A DNA stretch of 64,000 nt, taken from Streptomyces lateritius. Lineage in GTDB: Bacteria > Actinomycetota > Actinomycetes > Streptomycetales > Streptomycetaceae. Positions within the stretch are counted from its first letter, which is position 1; the number at the start of each line of letters is the position of its first letter. The notes below the pieces were generated by a model, which was not told the origin of the DNA, made no database searches, and was given only the letters and a program-made list of their open reading frames with translations. The translations under genes and the position numbers were made by a program. This document shows, one piece after another, positions 61,705 through 64,000 of this stretch. The stretch spans positions 154,536 through 218,535 of the forward strand of contig NZ_BMTO01000007.1 of NCBI RefSeq assembly GCF_014649715.1, given 5' to 3'.

Positions 61705-62560
61705 GTGAACATTCCGAACTTCGGCGACTTCGCGGATCCCAGGAACGTGGCTCGGGTGGCGGCGGCGACGGAACGGGCAGGGTGGGACGGGCTCTTCGTC
61801 TGGGATCACGTACTAGCACCGCAGGCACGGAGGCAGGCCCTTCGGGGACCCGTGGATGCTGCTGACGACCGCCGCACTGGCGACCTCACGCATCAGGCTG
61901 GGCACGCTGGTCACTCCGGTCGCCCGGCGGCGACCGGAGCAACTCGCGCGCCAGGTCGCGACGTTGGACGCCGTCAGCGGCGGCCGGGTCATCTTCGCCT
62001 CAGGACTGGGCGGGCCCATCGAGGACGAGTACGCGAGTTTCGGTGACACCACGGACCCGAAGGCGCTCGCCGAGCGGCTGGACGAGGGCCTGGAAGTCCT
62101 GCGGCGCTACTGGTCGGGTGAGCCGGTGAACCACGACGGACGGCACTACCACGTACGCGACGTGACCCTGCTGCCCGCCACGGTGCAACGCCCTCGGCCG
62201 CCGGTCTCGGTCGCCGGCTTCTGGCCCAGCCGGCCGCCGATGCGCCGGGCCGCCCGATGGGACGGTGTGGTCCCGCTGTTCACCGACGCCAGGCACGGCC
62301 ACGTACCGCCTGTCGATCAGGTCCGTGAGCTGGTGGCCTACGTGCGCAAGCAGCGCGGGGCCCGGACCGGCACTGCCTTCGAGATCCTCCTCGGCGGCGC
62401 CACCCCGGGCGACGACCCCGCCAAGGCCCGCGACCTCATCGGTCCGTTGGCCGAAGCGGGCGCCACCTGGTGGGACGAGCGGCAGATCCAGACGAGTGAC
62501 GCACTCGACCGGCTCACGCCGGTACTGCGTCGCGTCGAGCAGGGCCCACCCGTGTGGTAG
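61705..62560 (+). pseudogene. Luciferase-like flavin-dependent oxidoreductase, one frameshift
   Basis: The frame from the GTG at 61705 reads NIPNFGDFADPRNVARVAAA and TERAGWDGLFVWDHVL. Between about 61810 and 61835 the family sequence switches to another frame, GRPFGDPWMLLTTAALATSR, and runs on to 62560 (RIRLGTLVTPVARRRPEQLA, GGRVIFASGLGG, PPVSVAGFWPSRPPMRRAAR). Everything outside the junction looks normal for an F420- or FMN-dependent LLM-class enzyme of about 285 residues. A recent frameshift or a sequence error near 61825. Confidence 0.78.
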
Positions 62561-62570
62561 CCGGCTGCCA

Positions 62571-63122
62571 TCAGGACGGACGGCCGCCGAACTGCCAGTC
62601 ATGGACCTCGATGTCGGCGTACCGGTCCTCGGCCAGGACGGCGCGCGCCGTGGCCGGGTCCAGGGCCCGGAGCAGTGCTGCCGTGCCCAGGCAGGCGGTG
62701 CCGTCGTCGGACAGCAGCGGCCCGTACGCGATCAGGTCGCCCTGCTCGGGCGGTGGGGCGAGGTCGGCGGCCCTCCCCCCGCCGAGGCCGAGCACCAGGT
62801 AACGGTTGCCACCGGTCCCGCCCCTGGGGAAGTCCCACATGGTGCGCCCCAGCAGGTTGCGCCAGCGCCGTACCATCACGTCCCGGTACACACCGGCCTG
62901 ATAGCCCGGCTCGTCGAACGCGAAAGCGCGGGCGGCGGTGGGATCCGGCAGGTCGAGGATGTGGACGCTGCCCGTGGGCGTCTCGCGGTCGCGGGTGAGG
63001 GTCGGGCCCCGGGCGATCATCTCGGCGGCGTACCCGTCCATGTAGGACCAGTGTTGCTCCAGCAGTTCGTGACGGAGCGCCAGGGAACCGGGCCGATCGC
63101 GGTGATAACAGAAGAACTCCAT
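62571..63122 (-). CDS. YCII-domain protein
   Basis: A 183-aa protein from the ATG at 63120-63122. The N-terminal part, EFFCYHRDRPGSLALRHELL and EQHWSYMDGYAAEMIARGPT, matches YCII/dimeric alpha-beta-barrel proteins, with SVHILDLPDPTAARAFAFDE continuing the fold. A second half repeats a related unit (QGDLIAYGPLLSDDGTACLG; DPATARAVLAEDRYADIEVH). The architecture is therefore a tandem YCII-like pair. Function unknown. Confidence 0.82.
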   Translation of the reverse strand: MEFFCYHRDRPGSLALRHELLEQHWSYMDGYAAEMIARGPTLTRDRETPTGSVHILDLPDPTAARAFAFDEPGYQAGVYRDVMVRRWRNLLGRTMWDFPRGGTGGNRYLVLGLGGGRAADLAPPPEQGDLIAYGPLLSDDGTACLGTAALLRALDPATARAVLAEDRYADIEVHDWQFGGRPS

Positions 63123-63446
63123 GGCACAGTCTGCACGATATGACCGTTCACCCGCGGGCAGTGGCCGAACACAAGCTCGTCGCCTGGGGTTCGGCCATGA
63201 AACCGGTCGGGGGGAGTCGGCTGCTCCGGGGCCCTGCGCCGGTCACCGGAGTCATCCGTTGTCTCCCGTGTCCGACGGGTGCGTTGTGAAGGTGGTCGTC
63301 CGCGCGGCCTGGACGGTCCGGAACGCGTCAGCAGGAAGGTACGGGCCAGCGGCGGAGTTCTGATTTCCGGCGGGATGCGTTTGCCGATGAGTTCCCCGTC
63401 CTCGAACGGTCTACCCAGCGACACGACCGTTCTCGTCAGGAGTGCC

Positions 63447-63815
63447 ATGTCCACCATCCAGCCAGTGATCGTGACTGCCGACCATGACGTTCTGCTCGGC
63501 TTTTACACGAAGTTGTTCGGCGCTGAGGAGATCTTCCGGGTACCGGCGGAAGGTCCGGCCTTCTACCTCGGCTTGCGCATCGGCGACACCGACCTCGGGC
63601 TGGTGGCCAAGGCGGACCCGGGGACCGGGGCGGCGCCGCGGATCCTGCTCAGCATCGGTGTCGACGACGTCGACGAGACGCTCGGCCGGGTGGAGGCGCT
63701 GGGCGGCTCGGTCCGCGGCGGCCCCAACGACATGCCGTGGGGACAGCGCGTCGCCCACATCCAGGACCCCGACGGCAACCCGGTGAACCTCACTCAGCAG
63801 ATCCCGGCCCGGTGA
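63447..63815 (+). CDS. VOC-family protein
   Basis: A 122-aa protein from the ATG at 63447 with AGGAG 5 nt upstream; an earlier in-frame start is rejected. A single VOC domain: STIQPVIVTADHDVLLGFYT, KLFGAEEIFRVPAEGPAFYL, GVDDVDETLGRVEALGGSVR, and GQRVAHIQDPDGNPVNLTQQ. Like other members it could be a lyase, dioxygenase or antibiotic-binding protein. Confidence 0.87.
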   Translation: MSTIQPVIVTADHDVLLGFYTKLFGAEEIFRVPAEGPAFYLGLRIGDTDLGLVAKADPGTGAAPRILLSIGVDDVDETLGRVEALGGSVRGGPNDMPWGQRVAHIQDPDGNPVNLTQQIPAR

Positions 63816-63849
63816 CGCTGTTCCCGGGGCACGTGCTGCTGATCATGGG

Positions 63850-64000
63850 CTACCCGCGGTAGAGATCGATCGTCGGTAGTACCTCGATGTCCGTCAGGAC
63901 GAGCAGCACGCGAAACAGGTGGGTGGCGCGGGCGGGGTCAGTACGGAGCTTGGCGAGGATCCGCCGGTTCTTCAGGTGGGCACAGCGGCGTTCGACCGGG
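63850..64000 (-). mobile_element. IS5-family transposase, 3' end only (runs off the window)
   Basis: The minus-strand frame ending at 63850 reads PVERRCAHLKNRRILAKLRT, DPARATHLFRVLLVLTDIEV, LPTIDLYRG. This matches the C-terminus of IS5-group DDE transposases (VERxxAHLKNWRIL then an ALLVLTNxEV helix). The catalytic Glu and the N-terminal part lie beyond the right edge. Terminal repeats cannot be assessed. Confidence 0.7.

Overview
The window is actinobacterial and most likely from a Streptomyces chromosome, probably an accessory or arm region. The base composition is very G+C-rich, coding frames have a strongly G/C third position, and GTG and TTG starts are common. Secreted hydrolases with long signal peptides are frequent. 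The sugar ABC transporter has no ATPase gene of its own, as is usual where a shared MsiK ATPase is used. A deazaflavin (F420)-type reductase domain is also present. I saw no rRNA, tRNA or CRISPR array. Broken genes and gene fragments are numerous, and an IS5-type transposase runs off the right edge.

Layout. 0-6 kb: an unrecognised Ala/Glu-rich protein; a secreted trypsin-like protease divergent from a LysR regulator with GATAGC/GCTATC inverted repeats between them; and a three-gene stress cassette (helical membrane-associated protein, holin-X/DUF1469-type protein, DUF3618-type protein) ending in a strong terminator. 6-14 kb: an F420-type reductase/hemerythrin fusion, a decayed acyl-CoA dehydrogenase/CoA-transferase pair, a tendamistat-type alpha-amylase inhibitor, small unknown proteins, and a secreted metzincin-FN3-ricin-lectin protease. 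14-18 kb: a quinone oxidoreductase, a PLP decarboxylase, and two tandem GntR/UTRA regulators. 18.4-24.5 kb: a das-like amino-sugar locus comprising a binding protein (interrupted by an in-frame TAG), two permeases, a GH20 hexosaminidase, and a CBM3-GH16 glycanase.

24.8-33.4 kb: a chimeric gene relic with a conserved leader element, then a partner-switching cluster. The cluster has a PAS-GAF-PP2C phosphatase, a translationally coupled RsbQ-RsbP-STAS operon, and a second PAS-PAS-GAF-PP2C phosphatase. 33.4-36.4 kb is a scrap zone with fragments of DUF1772, alkyl-sulfatase and glyoxalase-family genes mixed with intact small genes. 36.9-41.2 kb: an acetyltransferase, a VOC protein, a secreted GH6 cellulase and an SDR. 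41.7-47.9 kb: an HSP90-family ATPase abutting a 1016-aa helical-repeat protein, plus a third helical protein.

48-57 kb: a secreted phospholipase-D-like protein; a MerR-type gene with a long structured leader; a small operon of a 30-aa membrane peptide, an ECF sigma factor and a CPMC membrane protein; an imine-reductase-like enzyme divergent from its MerR regulator; a DinB/DUF664 protein; a toxin-antitoxin-like pair; a frameshifted P-loop kinase; and an MFS exporter. 57-64 kb: a VOC protein, a Tat-exported fibre-like protein with a 52-aa coiled-coil partner, a secreted beta-propeller, a frameshifted luciferase-like oxidoreductase, a YCII protein, another VOC protein, and the transposase fragment.

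Themes. Extracellular polymer use is represented by the GH6, GH16-CBM3 and GH20 enzymes, the transporter, proteases, the amylase inhibitor and the PLD protein. Stress signalling is represented by RsbQ/P/V, SpoIIE-type phosphatases, HSP90-TPR, the ECF operon and the DUF3618 cassette. All names come from recognising motifs and family patterns by eye. No database search was run.
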